Source: Cyclospora cayetanensis
Taxonomy: Eukaryota; Apicomplexa; Conoidasida; Eucoccidiorida; Eimeriidae
Reading direction: 5' to 3'
Length of the DNA stretch: 64,000 nucleotides
Assembly: GCF_002999335.1 (NCBI RefSeq)
Contig: NW_020312259.1
Span: 62,001 to 126,000 of the forward strand
The stretch's first letter is position 1, and each line of letters starts with the position of its first letter. Below are positions 36,014 to 47,309 of this stretch, piece by piece. The notes beneath the pieces were generated by a model, which was not told the origin of the DNA, did no database searches, and saw only the letters and a program-made list of their open reading frames with translations. Both the position numbers and the translations under genes were made by a program.

Positions 36014-37660
36014 TTACAACGGTGCTCCTCGGAGCTGTGGCGTACCAGTAATGCCTTTGATTCTCACGGCAGCAGCTCGCGCCGCAGTTATTACCTCAGC
36101 TGCTCCGCGAGATGCCGAGGCGCTGGCGGCCGTCGAGCGAGCCAAAGGTGCTGGCGATCTCAAGTCACCTGCCACTGCTCCTGGGACTCCTCCCCTTCGT
36201 GCATCCTTGTGGCTTCGTTCCTTATACTTGCCGCTTCTCTGAATGGCGTTGACAAGGAGAGTATGTAGAGATTGCCGGGGAGGCGCTTCAGCGGCGCTCC
36301 CGGGAACGAAGGGAAACGGCCTTACAGAAGTGGATTCGAGCACCTCTTCAGCCCCTACCTTTTTCGAACGGGGCCTCCCTGTGAGGTTCGATATAGCAAT
36401 ACCCATAGACTTAGCCTTACTCGCCAAGAGCTGCTGCAACGTACGCTGTTTGGCAGACCGCGCACCTGACAGAGAGGCGCGCGGTGTGGCCTGCTGCCTT
36501 TGGTATTGGTCCGTGGGTAAGCCTGCGAGAATATGCCCACCTTCCTTGTTCTCCTTTCTACTTCTTCTACGAGGCTTTGTCCCTTTAGTACTTTTGCTAC
36601 CTCTCTTGTCTTTCTGAAGGGGCTTCGCCTCCGCGGCAAGAGTCCGCATCAATGGGGCTGTTTCTCCTTTTTTTCGACGCTTTTTCTCCGCATGAAGAGG
36701 ATCTTTCTCTTGGGAATGCGTCGATTTCCCCACAGTATTTGCTGCCCACTGCAGAAGATCTCGCATAATGCTCATATGAGCATTCTGCGAGGTCATAGCT
36801 TCTTTAGACGAGGAGTCCATGGAGACTTTGTGTCCGTCAGTGTCTTGAGAGGCGACGCTTATGGAGTCTGCAGAAGTCAAGAGCAACTGAGGCTGCATGC
36901 TCTCCGCACTTTGCGGCTTTTCCTCGTGCTTCGCCAAGCCGTGAGGCTCCTCCTCCTCTCCCTCATGTTTTGCATCCTTCTGCGATGTCTGATCCCCCAG
37001 AATCGGGCCTTCGCCTCCAGCAGCATTATCTTTCGATGCCACAGCAGACAGCTCCCATTTGTTCTGTTCGGAACCCAACGGCTGGAAGCGATTTCTGGGC
37101 TTGGCTGGTGCTTGAGCGGGATGCCTCGGCGGCAATGAGGCCCCTCTAGCTTCGTGGCGAAGAGTGTCGTCTGGAGACATTAAATCGTCCAGAAAATCCT
37201 TTTCTGGTGCCCGTAGAGTCTCATTCTTACGGCCTTGGGAGGCGGGGCGTGTCTTCCCGCGAGATTCCTTTGCAGCCCCCCTAGCCACAGCGGTATTGGC
37301 AGGAGGTGCTGCCTCGCTCTGTGATGCTGCCGCCTTATTCAGAGGCAGCTGAAGCTCCAGCTGCGAGCTTCTGCCCTCATTGGGGGCGGAAATCCCAGGG
37401 GTGTTCTTAGGCTTCGCAATTTCCTGCTGTCCCTGTGCCTCCAGTTGCACTAGTTGAGAGGCTGGTTTCAAGGTGACTGGTCCCAGTTCCGCCGCCAAAT
37501 CTGCTGCACTCGCACCCTCAGCTGCTCCTGATGTTGCTAAGTGTGCTGCTGCTGGGTCTGCATGAGAGGACACGGGCTCTGGCTCCTTTGCTACCAGTGG
37601 ACCCGCGGAAGCGAACTGCAAGTGGACCGCACAGGCGGCCAGAAGGACAAGAAGAATCAT
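36014..37660 (-). CDS. secreted low-complexity protein, function unknown
   Basis: A 548-codon open frame on the minus strand starts at the ATG at 37660. The first 19 residues (MILLVLLAACAVHLQFASA) form a clear signal peptide, so the product should enter the secretory pathway. The rest is hydrophilic and low in Cys, rich in Ala, Ser, Lys, Arg and Glu, with Lys/Arg clusters such as KKRRKKGE and KPRRRSRKE. I see no domain. Such proteins occur among apicomplexan dense-granule, rhoptry and oocyst-wall cargo, but nothing here picks one. The same frame continues past the TAA with further stops to a hydrophobic C-terminus at 34970, so the true protein may be longer if introns remove the stops. Confidence 0.7.
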   Translation of the reverse strand: MILLVLLAACAVHLQFASAGPLVAKEPEPVSSHADPAAAHLATSGAAEGASAADLAAELGPVTLKPASQLVQLEAQGQQEIAKPKNTPGISAPNEGRSSQLELQLPLNKAAASQSEAAPPANTAVARGAAKESRGKTRPASQGRKNETLRAPEKDFLDDLMSPDDTLRHEARGASLPPRHPAQAPAKPRNRFQPLGSEQNKWELSAVASKDNAAGGEGPILGDQTSQKDAKHEGEEEEPHGLAKHEEKPQSAESMQPQLLLTSADSISVASQDTDGHKVSMDSSSKEAMTSQNAHMSIMRDLLQWAANTVGKSTHSQEKDPLHAEKKRRKKGETAPLMRTLAAEAKPLQKDKRGSKSTKGTKPRRRSRKENKEGGHILAGLPTDQYQRQQATPRASLSGARSAKQRTLQQLLASKAKSMGIAISNLTGRPRSKKVGAEEVLESTSVRPFPFVPGSAAEAPPRQSLHTLLVNAIQRSGKYKERSHKDARRGGVPGAVAGDLRSPAPLARSTAASASASRGAAEVITAARAAAVRIKGITGTPQLRGAPL

Positions 37661-39182
37661 AGCGAGGCTCTCTACGGCTCAAATATTCCGTGCTAAGGGG
37701 GCTCAGATGCGAGGACGGACCGCATACCCTGAACCCAGGCCTGCACACGCTTAAAGGACCTGGAGCGATGGGCCCCACATAAGGCTCTCCGAGATCCTCG
37801 TGTCCTCGCCCTAAGAAAACACAAAGACCTATGGAGGAACGGAGTAATCACCAAAACACAAGGAATTGGTGGACTCTAGGTTTGCCTTCGCGGCGGGAGG
37901 TGAATGGCCCAGCAGCCCCTCTCCACAGTTTTGTGTTGGGGGGAGAGAACCTTTGGCAAATCGAATGCTTGACTACGCATCATAAACAGCATATCTTAAT
38001 TCTCAGTATATCTTTTTGGCAGGCATTTGTGGTCCGGGCTCTAGGGATCGTAAGGCAACGCAGAACTACAGGTTCGACATGCCCCCCGAAGAGCGCTAGC
38101 TCCACCTGTTCTAGTTATGGCAGGAGTTTCAAAAAAAACTAATAACTACCAACCCTACATTAGTGTTTGTATGATTATTATTTATGGCTTAACTCTATGT
38201 AGGGATGAGCACCTGAGGGCTTTGCTTTGTGTGGGCAACGCGCAGTACCGAATCAAGAGTTCTGATCGAAAGGATTATCTCTCCCGTTTAGTTTCATCGC
38301 AATTTGCTCCGCATCAGTCCTAATTCATATTTGATTCTTAATATCCCATATATGGCTTGTATTGTGGAAGCACCACTGCAAGATGAAGCTTTTCTGCGTT
38401 TACCAGGTCTCCTCCACCGCTCGCAGAGGTTGGCAGCGTCCATCGGCACCTCACAGTACGAATGGGGACATTTGTGAGCATAAAAAGGTTCAAAGTATGT
38501 GTGACGACCACAAGAATACTCCCGAAAAACTGGTGTCTGATAAGCGGCAATGCAGTTCGTTTGAACAGAGCGTGGCAGGATTCGGGGTCACTGGACTATC
38601 CATCGGCGTCTCTTTCACTATAATCTGTACATTCAATCTTTGATACGCGCAAATTCTTGGTACAACCATAAATTTGAGCCACCGAAATTGCTTCTACCCG
38701 TAGCAGGCTTTGTAATACGCTGTCAAATGTCTCCATTATGCGATAGTAAGCTCAAGAGAACCTCGATTCTAAGCTCTTGATTATTTAGAAAGAAGCTCCT
38801 ACCCCCGCCTACCGTCGCTCCTCTGATTTTTGGAGCTGATGGGAGAGGAAGAGCTTAGGGTGCGCGCAGCTGCAGCCTGAAGCAATCTGACCGTTCAAGG
38901 CTAGTTGAACACATCGTCTAGCGCACATTCACACCATATTGCGTCTTATTGTATCGACAGAAAATACCAGTTACACATGCTAGCTTTACAATTAGTAGAA
39001 AGGCATGAATGTTGAACGAATAAAATGCCTTGAGGTGCGAAGTTGAGGCTATGCTGACCCGAAAATGTAAACGGATGTAAGGATAGACAAGTGCTCGAAG
39101 GCTTCATCACTCGGTTGCAGTTGTACTTGTCTCTGTGCCTGGGAGATGAATAGGAACAAGTCTTTTTTTCTCCAGAAAGATC
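37661..39182. other. gene-poor region
   Basis: Holds the promoter of the secreted-protein gene at its left end. The rest has only short open frames and no recognisable domain. The right end borders the duplicated retroelement block. Confidence 0.45.
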
Positions 39183-40571
39183 ATAAATTATTCTTAGCTC
39201 ACGTATGGAAGCTTCAGAGTACCTGAGAAGTATCAATAAGAACTGAACTTCGTAAGCGCGTTATGGCATGCTTTAAAGGCCTCCCACACATTGGCCATAT
39301 TTGACCACTGCGAACCACCAAAACGCATATAGACACAAAGTGCGCTCCCAACGCACTCTTCTCAAGTTTTTGCGACTCGACGCCTACACAAATCTCATTG
39401 TTTGGTTTGAGTCTTTCTCTTGTGCTAAGTAAATTCATAATGAAACATTATACCTGTGTGCTCGTTTCTATCCCCGGTCCCTGGTCTGCATTAAGACACT
39501 CCCTTTCGATCGGGGCCTGGACCTTGCGCTTTAGGCTCTGCAGCCACCCCTAGCGACGGAGGGCTTCGCAGAAGACCTGATTACTGCACGCAAATGTATG
39601 TGCGAAATTCAAGAATGACAAGCACGGAAATCTGACATGCGGCGTTGAACTGTGCATTTCGAGGCTGGAGATGCGGTCCCGATAAATCGGCAGGCTTCAT
39701 AAGGTGCATCAGGAGGAAACCAGACAAAAAAGCTTGCGTTCAGGTGGCAAAAACCTTAGTCATTCCAAGCAAATCGATGCTGGCTTTTACTCTATCGATT
39801 TTCTCTAATATTGTAGATGCAACAGAACCAGCAATATTGGCTTCCTTGAGAAGTTTCACAACTCCCCGAATTATCTCTAGACCTTTTTACGCACGCAAGT
39901 GGCCCGTGCGGAGACGGAGGATAGACAACAAGCCGCACTCTGGAATTTAGCAGTGGTGAGCACCACGGCTACACTAGATGGGACTTTTTGGTGAAACAGG
40001 GCTGGAAAAGCCAACCTCTGTAGATGAAGGATGTACAGCTGTAGGCTTCGTTGCCTGCAAGGGAATTCGCGGCTGTGGTTGGACCACAGCTCTGATTGCC
40101 ATGGACAGTATTCCCAAGTATCCTTGATGATTGTCCTTCCTCACCGCACGCTCGGCCGGAAGTAGCTACCTTCGTCGGTGCGTTTTGCATTCGAGATTCT
40201 CGAAAAATGTTAGCTCTCCCTTACACTCAAAGTTATGCATAGTCAATCTTGAGTCTTATCTCTATATTCTTCCTGACGCCTCTTTAGGGGCTTGGAAGTT
40301 GAGTATGCTGCATGCGCCAGCTGTATTTGAATGCAGAGGGTGCGCTTTGAGGCGCGAAAGCACTTCTGAACTGGTGTGCCTTTGCTTTACTCCACACATT
40401 TTACTTGTGTTTTTTTCTCGTACAAGGGGGCTAACGTATACAGCTCGTGTGCGTGTGTGTGTGCTGTATTATATGTCAATCTAGCTGTGAATGCCCTGGA
40501 GTGCTTGGCAGGCGCAGATTGGCATATCCTTGCTGCCCTATGTTCCTCGTGTTACGAAATGTGAGGATCAG
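39183..40571 (+). mobile_element. retroelement-derived repeat, copy A
   Basis: Matches 53791-55198 at a constant offset of 14608 bases. From about 39193 to 40200 I find no difference; three predicted open frames are identical in both copies. After that, scattered substitutions and small indels appear, and similarity ends near 40571. In copy B the block directly follows the integrase remnant of a Ty3/gypsy-type element, so this copy is best read as the 3' part of a related element. The first bases still translate (with stops) like the integrase region after the core. Confidence 0.75.
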
Positions 40572-43031
40572 GAACCGGGGAATGCTTTCAAGGCAGTCGC
40601 AATGAGTTTCTGGAAAGCTTACATTTGAATTTAAAGCTAAGAACCTTCCTTCGGAGACTTTAGGTGGAGCGTTGCTGCAGTGCCCCGATTGGAATCTTCA
40701 TGGAGTGTCTAAGCATTCGCGAAAAGTCATAGGAATCTCATTATTTCTCCGAATCACTCCTCCTCCTCCTCCTCCTATCCCTCACCAGCCCTGGCTCCGG
40801 GAGAGGGGTATTGGCACAATTAGGGTGTCAGTTGCTGCAACCTGCAAGCAGTCCAAGTGTTCAGAGCTACTTGTACATATCAATTAGCGCACTTGTAACA
40901 TTTCATCTATGGTTTCCGTAGGAAGACGCTTAGCTTCAAACTCAACACAAAGTGGTAGAGCTATTGAGGGTTTTGTGGAAAAGCCCTCTCCTTCCTCTGC
41001 CCAAAACCTTCAGGGCTCCGACGAAGTGCAAGTGCGAGCTACGGTGCGCGCAGTCGAAACTTTTAAGTAACCCGAGCACCCAGTGCGACCTATTGCTACT
41101 CTGCAATAAAAAGCTGTTCGAACAAGCATGACCGTGATTCATCGCCCTACTAATTGTTAGTCAAACATACTTTATTGTACTAGAGGGTGGCGAAGCTCAG
41201 CATAGCCCCCTATATTACATGCATTTAATAACAAGTCTTCCCATGTTGAAAACTGTATCCTGCAAAACCCAATATATACGAATAGCCGAACCAAACAGAT
41301 GAATCTCTACTAAGCCCTAATTGTAAAAATTGTGTAGTAGACAGTGCAGAACTCTAGTTGTGCCTGCAGTTATCCTCCCATGTCGTGAAATAAAGCAACT
41401 GCCTCCCTAACCTCTACCAGCCCATAGGCATCTCAGTATTCCGTGGTCAGCAGTTGCCAGAACGGCTGGTACAAACATCTGAGCTCCACTTTTTAGGCTC
41501 ACTACTGTTCCCTGTGTGCCGTGGCCCATAGACTGTATGATTTAATCTAGATATTGTGCCGCATGTCCATCTTGCAGGGTAGAGTGGGGCCAGGACTCAA
41601 TACTTTTCTTGAACAATAATACACCTAGTTTCCTCACATAAATCAAGAGCACACTCATGATTTTTAGTTCCGAGTTCCGTGGTGCTCTTTCCTTCGCGTG
41701 TTCCTTTCTTAAAGTACTGTTGCTGGAATATTGTAAGAACCGCTAGCTGGCCTATCTTCATTGACGCCTTCCTCGTAGCGCGTGGTAGTGGGCTCCCTAT
41801 GGACGCAAAAAGTAGAGATTATCCACCTGGGGGAATTCCATCTCTCTTATGCTTTTTTCCCTTCTTGAATTTGACAAATCTGGGGAGCACAATCAATGCA
41901 TCAGAGCAAAAATATTCAATCTGCACCTATTATGCAACGAGATCGAAGGTTCTGTGAGCCAGATCTGAGCGACCTGTCCAGACATGCGCAATAGTGTTTT
42001 AACATATCAGAGCCAGGGACAAGACTTATCATCCTTATGCCTGCGTTTTGCCTGGTTTTACGGCAGGCCTGCAGCCACCAACTGGAGGTGGGCACACAGA
42101 GCTTGGTAAAAGTCACTCGAGACCCTTCCTATCTCTTTGTTAGCCCATTAGACGCTGAAGTGTGTCTTCGGTGGAACGACGACAAGTGGACGCACTACGT
42201 TCCAGAGGCCTGCTCCAGAAATCTGATGGGGTTAACGCGGGAATATGGAAGCGCTTGCACCATATCGACAGAAAGAGAATCCTCTACGCAATCTCCAAAC
42301 AGCTAGATCCTTGCAGCAATGAACACATTGGATGATTCTCAAGAGGAAGGAAAGAAGTGAATCCTACCAACCAACCATTCTTTTGCAGCATGCTGCGAAA
42401 GAATAAGCGGGGCTCTGTCGGCCATGCAGGACCGCCGGCTTTTAGCCGATGAGAATGGCTTTAGATGAGTTGTTGCTCATTCGAGTAGGCTGCAATCCTT
42501 GTTTCGGAGGAGTAGCCGAATTGGTCGGTCTCTAAAAGGCGGACCTACAGTTCCAGCACCTAGTATGATCAGGGAGTTCGTGAGACATCAAAAATTCAGG
42601 AGGCACTATTGTAGCAAATACCCAGCCGAGGGCCCAACATCCTCGAATGAAACAGAGGCCTTCACTTCTCTCCCCAAGGTGGATCTCAGATTTAGCTGGC
42701 ACAGAAAGATACTAATGTAGCCAGTGCTGCTGAATGTGGTGCGTCTGCAACTGCTTTTTAGCTGCTGCTACTGCTTGCGGCCCGCAGAGCAGCAGCATCT
42801 GCCACTCTTGCGTGTAGCTAGAATCAGCATCTTTATCCCACTTTTGTCGTACAGAGCCACTGTAGTGTTCTTTTTGACTAAGAAAGGCCCTTCTGGCATC
42901 CAGAATACTACCTTGAGCAAAGCCAACCTGAATTACTAAGGAAGTCGAATCCGTGTGCATTTCACAGTTACTGCTGCTGCTGTTGTTACTGCTTAAACAG
43001 CAGCAAAAACGGCACCAGCGACCTCTGCTCT
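40572..43031. other. gene-poor region
   Basis: Short open frames only; a (CTC)n run lies at about 40758-40776. No reverse transcriptase or integrase motif was found. The right end holds the 3' UTR of the Tubby-like gene, within which an antisense-free minus-strand frame (42712-43119) has no domain of its own. Confidence 0.45.
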
Positions 43032-44382
43032 TTATGAAACGACACGTTTCTTTGCGAGTGCCGCTGCGGCCATCGCAAATGCCTCCAGTGCCTGCACTGG
43101 CCATCTGAAGTCTAGGCAAAAATCGTCCTTTTCGACCTTTCCAAGCATAAAAAAAATCTCTTTCTGATGATCATCGAGTGCGTCCTGATTTTTCGTGTCG
43201 CTATTACGGTTGGTGTTTTGCAGTAGGTCCCCCCCCAGAGAATTTGAGGCGAACGCACCCTGTGGATTGGCTGTACCGGTGCTCAGCACCATTTGAAAGT
43301 TCTTGGCAGAGGGAAGCCGAGCTCTTCCGTAGAAGGGGAGCGAATAAGAGCCCAGTTTGGGGTCCCATCGTGGTGGCAGCGGCTCTAGTGCATAAACCCC
43401 CCCTGTTCACCGCAAATACACTCATATGTTCAGAATTTCAGCACAAGGCCGTTGCATGGGAGAGGGGGAAACAGAATTGAAAGTGAAGGAAAGGCAACGG
43501 TAGGCAAGATCCAAACTCCGATGCGAGGGCTGTGAATTTAGGGTTTTCAGCCTACCATCTCGATTCAGCTCGGCTTTCATCTTACGGGGCACATCACCGC
43601 TGAGATTCCTCGAGAAGGAGAGCTTCGCCAGTACCCGCTGCTCGCTATGAGGCAGCCTCTGCAACAGCGAACCATTGCTACTACCCTTGCTACCCCAGCT
43701 GCTGTTGCTGCTGCTGCTGCTCCTTTCGGGAGCCTGAGGATGCCCACCAGGGCCAAGGTTTCCCTGGGATTCGCGCGCCACTTCCGGGGGTTGCTCCGGC
43801 CGCTGGTAAGAGTGATCGGGAGCAACCAGACGCGCGAAGGTTCCCTTGAGCATTGCATGCGCCTCTTTGTCCGATGTCATTTCAAAGCTAACCGTTGGCA
43901 CTGGCTCCTCCATTCCGCCGCTACTGCTACTGTTGCTGATGTAGGGTTCTGGGAGACCCCAGTCATGCAGCAAGAAGCGTGTTCCCCAGAAGTTGCAAAT
44001 GAGGCTTCCAACATACGAAAAGTCATTGGGTGCGAAGGTCTGCTGCACAAGCTGTAGCAGCTGCTGCGCTGCTGCTCCGACTTGTGCAGCGTCTCTTCTG
44101 CTGCTGCTGCTGTCGTCTGCGGCAAAAAGTGCTTCTGCCGCTGCAGCAACTGCGTCCGTTGGGAGGAAGAAGTGGACCGTGGAATGCTCGCTATTTTTAA
44201 GCGCCACCAACAACAGATGTTGGTGCTGCTGTTGCTGCTGGCGTTGCTGCCGCTCTTGCTGTTGCTTGGCCTTCGCCTGGGGGTTCAACTCTTTGAGGGT
44301 CTGAGGCCCAACGAGGAGATACACGTGTGGGAAGGAAGAACTCGAAGGCGAACGGAGGCGGCGGAGGCTACAGTGCAGGTAC
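43032..44382 (-). CDS. Tubby-like protein (partial at 5' end)
   Basis: Two exons on the minus strand, 44382-43556 and 43384-43032, join in phase and cover a whole Tubby C-terminal domain. Collinear family motifs: SFPHVYLLVG near the start, DFSYVGSLICNFWGTRFLLHDWG (the family's YIGKLRSNF-GTKF-YD), LSGDVPRKMKAE (family GPRKM), PRWDPKLGSYSLPFYGRARL then SAKNFQMV, and the C-terminal MLGKVEKDDFCLDFRWPVQALEAFAMA. Poly-Q, Ala and Ser insertions interrupt the domain. Tubby domains bind phosphoinositides and fold as a barrel around a central helix. The first exon is a splice acceptor continuation (polypyrimidine before 44382), so a 5' exon upstream is missing from this call. Its role in coccidia is not evident here. 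Confidence 0.83.
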
Positions 44383-45019
44383 CTGAAGAAATACAAGAAA
44401 TATAGGAGCTCATCTGGGGGGCTCGTTCCTGGAGTTTTCAAAGGTGTAGAGTCTACGGGAACGGTGCCTAGTAGGCTTTTGGAGGGGCTAAACGTATATG
44501 GCTACCCCATAGGAGAGCCGAGACACAAGGCCTTTCTTTGGCGCTCTGCCGTCACAATGGCCTCAAAGCAGCTAAATGGAGCCTAATTTGCACACCACAA
44601 CGCAAGACTCAGTGTGCTAAACTTGGAAACTGTGCAGCACCAAACGTGAATAACAGCGCAGGGCCTCGCTTCACTTCACACACCACTAAGCGTTAATGGT
44701 AAACCGATTTATCCGCAGCAAATTCCAGCACTAAACACGTAAATTCCCCCCCCCCCCCCGCATCGCCACATTAGCGCTCGCTCTTAGGGTTGTAGGTATA
44801 CCATGAATGGCCCCCAGACAAGGCAGGGCGCTCCTCCCTCTGCAGGTGCTTCTGCTCCTTGCTGCTGCACCCATTCCTTCGAGACTTTTTGCTTCAACAC
44901 CAACGCTCGCAACTGCCAGTAACACCTGAATGACACGGGAAAACACAAGCCCTATGCCCGTAGCAATTAAGCGGAGCGAAAGTCAACATGCACTGCCCAA
45001 AATGCCGGATCCAGATGGC
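44383..45019. other. intergenic region with poly-C run
   Basis: Should contain the unresolved first exon of the Tubby-like gene. A homopolymer of about 12 C lies at about 44747-44759. No other gene is supported. Confidence 0.5.
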
Positions 45020-47309
45020 TTACGCCTCGAGTAGAGGGAAATCTTGATATCTGTGCGCCATTGCAGACAGAAGAGGCAGGGGCCCCTCCGCGACTGCAGC
45101 CTTGAGTCTGCTGCCAGCTGAAACAAGGAGACAGTACAGTGCAAGCCTTGCCGTTGCCGTTGCAGCAGCAGCAGCTGCTGCTGCTGATGGAGGGCCAGAA
45201 GCAATAACTGTTACGACTTCGTCTCGGTGCGCTGCTGATGTAGCAGTTGTACTTGGTGCCTCCCTTTCAGTAATCAGCGCCGTCTTGGCCGCCTGTGCTG
45301 CTGCGTCTGCAGCTGCAGCAGCAGCAGCCGAGTCCACAGCAGTACTCCCGGATAACAGACAACAGGCGGAGTATATATGAAGTAAGTGCAGTAATTGATG
45401 CTGTCCGGTTGCCATTGTCTCTAGAGCGACGCTTGCTAGTTCAAGGAATGCCGCCACGAGTTTCCCCCCCCTATCCTCTTCTGTTGCTGCCACTGCTACA
45501 GCGGCGCCCTGAAGAGGATGTGCCTCGGTAGGGGAATCCTCCTGCAGCAGCCTTTGAGCGTCTGCTGCAGCCTCTCTAGCTAGCCGAGAATGCCTCAGGC
45601 TGCACCCAAGGAGCTCTGGCAGCAACTGCTGTTGCTGTTTATGCTGCTGATGCTGTTGATGCTGCTGCTCCTGCTGTAGACGCTGTTGCGGTTGCTGCAG
45701 CCGCCTCTCTCCTGTCTCGCTTCGAGGCGATGGTGGCGTCTCCAGCGCATCAGCATCCGTGGAGATCAGAGGGCCCCTCAAGAACCTCCGCCCCAATGCG
45801 CTTCCTCCAAGACCCCCCAACGAAGCGCAGAACGATATTACATTCCACAAAGCCTCAGCAGGTAGGACTTCCCGCATTCCATCCAGACGAACTTTGATAC
45901 ACAGCCGCTGTCCTTCTGCTGTTGCTGCTGTCATATGGGATGCAAGTTCGAGTGCAGGGGCTGCTGCCGGCCTATAGGAGAAGGGGGGAGGGCATGGAGT
46001 TAAGAATGCCGATGCTGCAGCGGTAGGAATCGCATTCCACGCAGCAGAAGCCACAGCGAGAGGAGGCGCAGCCGCATCCCTAGGAGGGTTAAAAAGTGGA
46101 AACGCAGCGGCAAGGCTTGCGCTAATATCTTCTGAGGCTTCAATAGTAAATGTCTGCAGGCCAATCGCGCCTTGAGTGTCTGACCCCTGCAGTAAAAACG
46201 GCATGAGCAACAGCAGACGCGCGCACTAGTCGCTGCAGCACTAGTCGCTGCAGCACTGGATCCAGTGAATGTGCTGTTGTCTTAGAAATGGCTGTAGCAC
46301 AAGCAATATAGCAAGCAACAGCAGGCAGACACTGCTGTCGAGGCGACGTCTGTAGGGACGCAAGCTGCAGCAACAGCACCACCACGAGCACGGCTACTGA
46401 AACTACTTTCGCATCCACTGCTCCTTTCAACGAGGAAAAGAGCAGCCGCAGCAACTTTGAACACACCACTTGGCCACTACGCCCAGTTACTTGTTGTTTT
46501 TCTCGGGGGGCCTCCTGGAGCTGATGTGGTTGCTGCTCTTCTTGCTGCCCTTCCTCCTGTTGCGGAGGCGGTTCCGGTCTCCGGTGTACAGGCAGCAGCA
46601 GCCACTGCCCAACAGTCAAACGGACGGTGGGGATGTCTGAACTTGCCGTCGGTGTTTCAGTGGAGGTGCTGCACACAGGAGGAGCCTGATGTGCGGGGGA
46701 AGCGGAGCATGCAAGGTTTTCCTCCTCCCCATACCAAGTCTGTTCTCCCCCAGAAGGACCCCAGTCGCTTGTATCCCACTGACGCAGCGGCTGCTGGTAC
46801 TGATGCCAGAGCTGCTGCGCAGGCGTGCCGTATCTGTTAATTGTGGCATCCGAGGAAAGCTGCTGCTGCCCCCCCTGCTGTTGGGGGGATCCTGCAGCCA
46901 CGGCACACCCAGACGACCTCTCCGCCCCCCACCCGGGGGCCTTTGAGTCTTTCATTTGATCCAGAGGCCATGGTTCGGGAAAGGGGGGAGGCCCCATACC
47001 CCTGCCCTTGCTGTTGTTTTAGTTGCTGCTGCTGATATGCAGCAGGCTTTGCTCCTGGCGAAGCCACGTCGAGGGACGGCAGCACTCTGAATCCTGCCCA
47101 GAAGGGCAGTAGTTGCAGCGCGTGCTCCTGGAAAAAATCAGAGGCGTGGAAAATCCTAAATCGCATGCCGTGAACCTCAGACCCCCCCTCCGCCGAGACT
47201 CAGTGGGACGTCCCAGACAACGGCGACAACGGCAAGCGCTGGACCGTACACCGAGGAGGCACACAATAGCAGCAACAAATATGCAGAAAGTTCTTCTTCT
47301 AGAAATCAA
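45020..47309 (-). CDS. secretory/membrane protein, unresolved exons, function unknown
   Basis: Minus strand. A likely first exon starts at the ATG at 47309 with a basic then hydrophobic leader (MISRRRTFCIFVAAIVCLLG), i.e. signal peptide or anchor. A strong acceptor (TTTTTTCCAG) opens the next piece, reading EHALQLLPFWAGFRVLPSLD, followed by Gln-rich sequence. The frame from 46997 to 46140 contains a membrane segment (VVSVAVLVVVLLLQL). The final long frame (from an acceptor near 46190 down to the stop at 45020) is Ala/Leu/Gln-rich with CAG-coded tracts. I could not join all exons in phase. Two stretches, EHALQLLP and VRLDGMREVLPAEALWNVI, weakly recall the GPI-transamidase subunit GAA1 (SENAL and the GLNGQLPNLDLLN region). 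That is a guess; the expected C-terminal membrane spans are absent. Confidence 0.45.
46225..46254. repeat. 15-bp tandem repeat, two copies
   Basis: The unit ACTAGTCGCTGCAGC occurs twice head to tail and encodes LQRLV twice on the minus strand within the membrane-protein gene. Confidence 0.85.

Noticed and set aside
36533..37138. Plus-strand open frame antisense to the secreted protein
   Set aside because: Shadow of the 548-codon minus-strand frame, which has a clean signal peptide and longer continuity.
42712..43119. Minus-strand 135-codon frame just downstream of the Tubby-like stop
   Set aside because: Overlaps the last Tubby exon in another frame and contains CTG-derived Ser/Asn runs; most likely 3' UTR.
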